A stretch of 7,332 nucleotides of DNA from JBKEDH01 sp047975295 (GTDB lineage: Bacteria; Bacteroidota; Bacteroidia; Flavobacteriales; Flavobacteriaceae): NCBI GenBank assembly GCA_047975295.1, contig JBKEDH010000113.1, positions 1 through 7,332 of the forward strand, in the 5' to 3' direction. Both the position numbers and the translations under genes were made by a program. Below, one piece after another: positions 6,181-7,332 of this stretch (position 1 is the stretch's first letter; every line of letters starts with the position of its first letter). A model generated the notes under the pieces. It did no database searches and was not told the DNA's origin. It was given only the letters and a program-made list of their open reading frames with translations.

Positions 6181-6220
6181 TAAAAAATACCGAGGGTTGC
6201 AACCCTCGTTATTTTTTTAA
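6181..6220. terminator. Intrinsic (probably bidirectional) terminator at the IS left end
   Basis: CGAGGGT (6191-6197), loop TGCA and ACCCTCG (6202-6208) form a perfect hairpin, and the 18-bp core is a complete palindrome. It is followed by TTATTTTTTT and preceded by an A-rich run that pairs with the T run, so it can terminate on either strand. It would end transcripts from the DUF4160-DUF2442 pair and shield the transposase from outside transcription. Confidence 0.85.
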
Positions 6221-6245
6221 TTAAATTTAAATATTACATTCAGAG

Positions 6246-7332
6246 ATTAAAAAAGATGATTTATTAGACGACGAATTTTTAATACAATTCAATAGAGTCG
6301 AAGATCTTACCTTATTTTTTAAAGCTATCCAAAAACTAGGTATATTAAAAATGTTGGAAGGCGTATTAGATGCCCATTTAGATTATTCTAAATAACTGTC
6401 ATCTTCAAAACCAAATAACCGAAATGGCTATACTTCCAAAAAAGTAAAAACAACACTAGGAGAAACTCAAATAAAAGTACCTAGAGATAGAGATGCGAGT
6501 TTCAATCCAATGTTAGTACCTAAACGTACCAATATGGTTGACGGTATTGAAAATGTTATTGTAGGACTTTATGCCAAAGGTATGAGTAATTCAGATATTG
6601 AAGAACAAATTCGAGAGGTGTACGGTTTTGATGTATCCACTTCTACGATATCACGTATTACCGACAAAGTAACCAATGATATTGTAGCTTGGCAAAACCG
6701 TCCATTAGAACCTGTTTATTTAATCACTTGGATGGATGGCATTGTTTTTAAAGTTAGAGAAAGCTCAAAAGTCATCAACAAAACCATTTATATCGCTGTA
6801 GGTTTACGCAGAGATGGTAAAAAAGAAGTATTAGGCTTGTGGCTTGGAAAAAGTGAATCTGCTGCTTTTTGGATGAGTGTACTTACCGATATAAAAGCAA
6901 GAGGTGTACAAGACTTACTCATTACGGCAACCGATAATCTTAATGGATTTACAGATACTATCAAAAATGTGTTTCCTGAATCTAATACTCAAATTTGTGT
7001 GGTACATCAAATCAGAAATGCTTGCCGATATGTGGTTTGGAAAGATAAGAAAGCATTTACCAAGGATATGAAAAATATTTATGATGCCCCCACAAAACAG
7101 GCTGCTAAAGCTGCTTTAGAAGACTTTGCTGAAAAATGGGAACACAAATACTCATACGCCATTAAAAGTTGGCAGAACAACTGGGAGGAACTTACTGTGT
7201 TTTTTGAATTCCCTTTAGAAATAAGACGTATTATTTACACCACAAACCTTATTGAAAATCTTAATGAAAAATTAGAAAATACACTAAAAACAAACTCTCT
7301 TTTCCAACTGATGAAGCGGTTATGAAAGCCAC
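6246..7332 (+). pseudogene. Decayed IS256-family (Mutator-type) DDE transposase
   Basis: The frame can be followed from about 6246 (KKDDLLDDEFLIQF), through LKMLEGVLDAHLDYSK, to an in-frame TAA at 6393-6395. It then continues from NNRNGYTSKKVKT and VPRDRDASFNPMLVPKR through the catalytic domain to 7265. The IS256 DDE residues are visible: Asp of TWMDGIVF (codon 6735), Asp of TATDNLNGF (codon 6933) and Glu of TNLIENLN (codon 7254), plus the C-x2-H motif in CVVHQIRNA. Three lesions are seen. The codon where an ATG would be expected is ATT at 6246. The TAA replaces a sense codon in a conserved LDYxKH-like segment. A base is missing near 7266, after which the family sequence KIRKYTKNKLSFPTDEAV continues in another frame. 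An ATG at 6510 could open the catalytic part but lacks the N-terminal DNA-binding region. The normal protein is about 400 residues; the rest lies beyond the window. Confidence 0.9.

Larger units (their letters stand above)
6154..7332 (+). mobile_element. Left portion of an IS256-family insertion sequence (right end outside window)
   Basis: The element carries a Mutator/IS256-type transposase remnant. The sequence directly after the DUF2442 stop starts GGGACTATCC and contains AGTGTGTAAAGTT, which resembles IS256-family terminal repeats in this phylum. The left boundary is therefore placed at about 6154, within a few bases. An intrinsic terminator lies between this end and the transposase frame. 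The right terminal repeat and the target duplication would lie beyond 7332, so the boundary cannot be proven here. Confidence 0.7.

Noticed and set aside
6510..7325. A complete 271-residue transposase starting at ATG 6510
   Set aside because: Homologous sequence extends upstream in the same frame past an internal TAA, and the last 20 residues are out of frame with the family. It is a fragment of a pseudogene.
1..7332. tRNA, rRNA or known riboswitch genes
   Set aside because: No cloverleaf, rRNA-like or recognised riboswitch pattern was seen on reading either strand. No covariance-model search could be run.

Overview
The window looks like a chromosomal stretch from a member of the Bacteroidota. 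The DNA is AT-rich. Genes mostly lack Shine-Dalgarno sequences, and several upstream regions carry the Bacteroidota-type -7 promoter motif TAnnTTTG (TATCTTTG, TATTTTTG, TACATTTG). The proteins also read as typical of that phylum: RsmG with RHVLHAL, a three-histidine-box desaturase, a DUF4160/DUF2442 pair, and an IS256-type transposase of the kind common in marine and gut Bacteroidota. The genus cannot be fixed from this window.

Layout, left to right. (1) 3-110: the C-terminal tail of an unrecognised gene entering from the left. (2) 149-1108 (+): an exported TPR-repeat protein. (3) 1109-1270: a 162-bp non-coding element with perfect 16-bp terminal inverted repeats and a TAA target duplication, a MITE-like insertion placed exactly at the TPR gene's stop codon. 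(4) 1290-1919 (-): rsmG, 16S rRNA m7G527 methyltransferase. (5) 1920-2059: a divergent promoter region. (6) 2060-3160 and 3180-4364 (+): a membrane fatty-acid desaturase and a class I aspartate-type aminotransferase, probably one operon. (7) 4494-5372 (-): a small MscS-type mechanosensitive channel, convergent with the aminotransferase. (8) 5373-5703: intergenic, with only weak unassignable ORFs. (9) 5704-5936 and 5890-6153 (+): a DUF4160-DUF2442 two-gene module whose first gene has a one-base deletion in a T tract. (10) 6154-7332 (+): the left part of a decayed IS256-family insertion sequence, with an internal intrinsic terminator and a transposase that lacks an ATG, carries an in-frame stop and is frameshifted near the window end.

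The left 5.4 kb is a conventional housekeeping block: rRNA modification, membrane lipid desaturation, amino-acid metabolism and osmotic protection. Its large reading frames are intact. The right 1.9 kb is accessory: a toxin-antitoxin-like pair of unknown function followed directly by a dead transposon, with all the broken frames in the window concentrated there. The most interesting signals are the MITE that re-creates a stop codon between convergent genes, the DUF4160/DUF2442 pair with its T-tract frameshift and nearly leaderless promoter, and the multiply damaged IS. None of this proves a new system; the DUF pair is the best candidate for undescribed biology.
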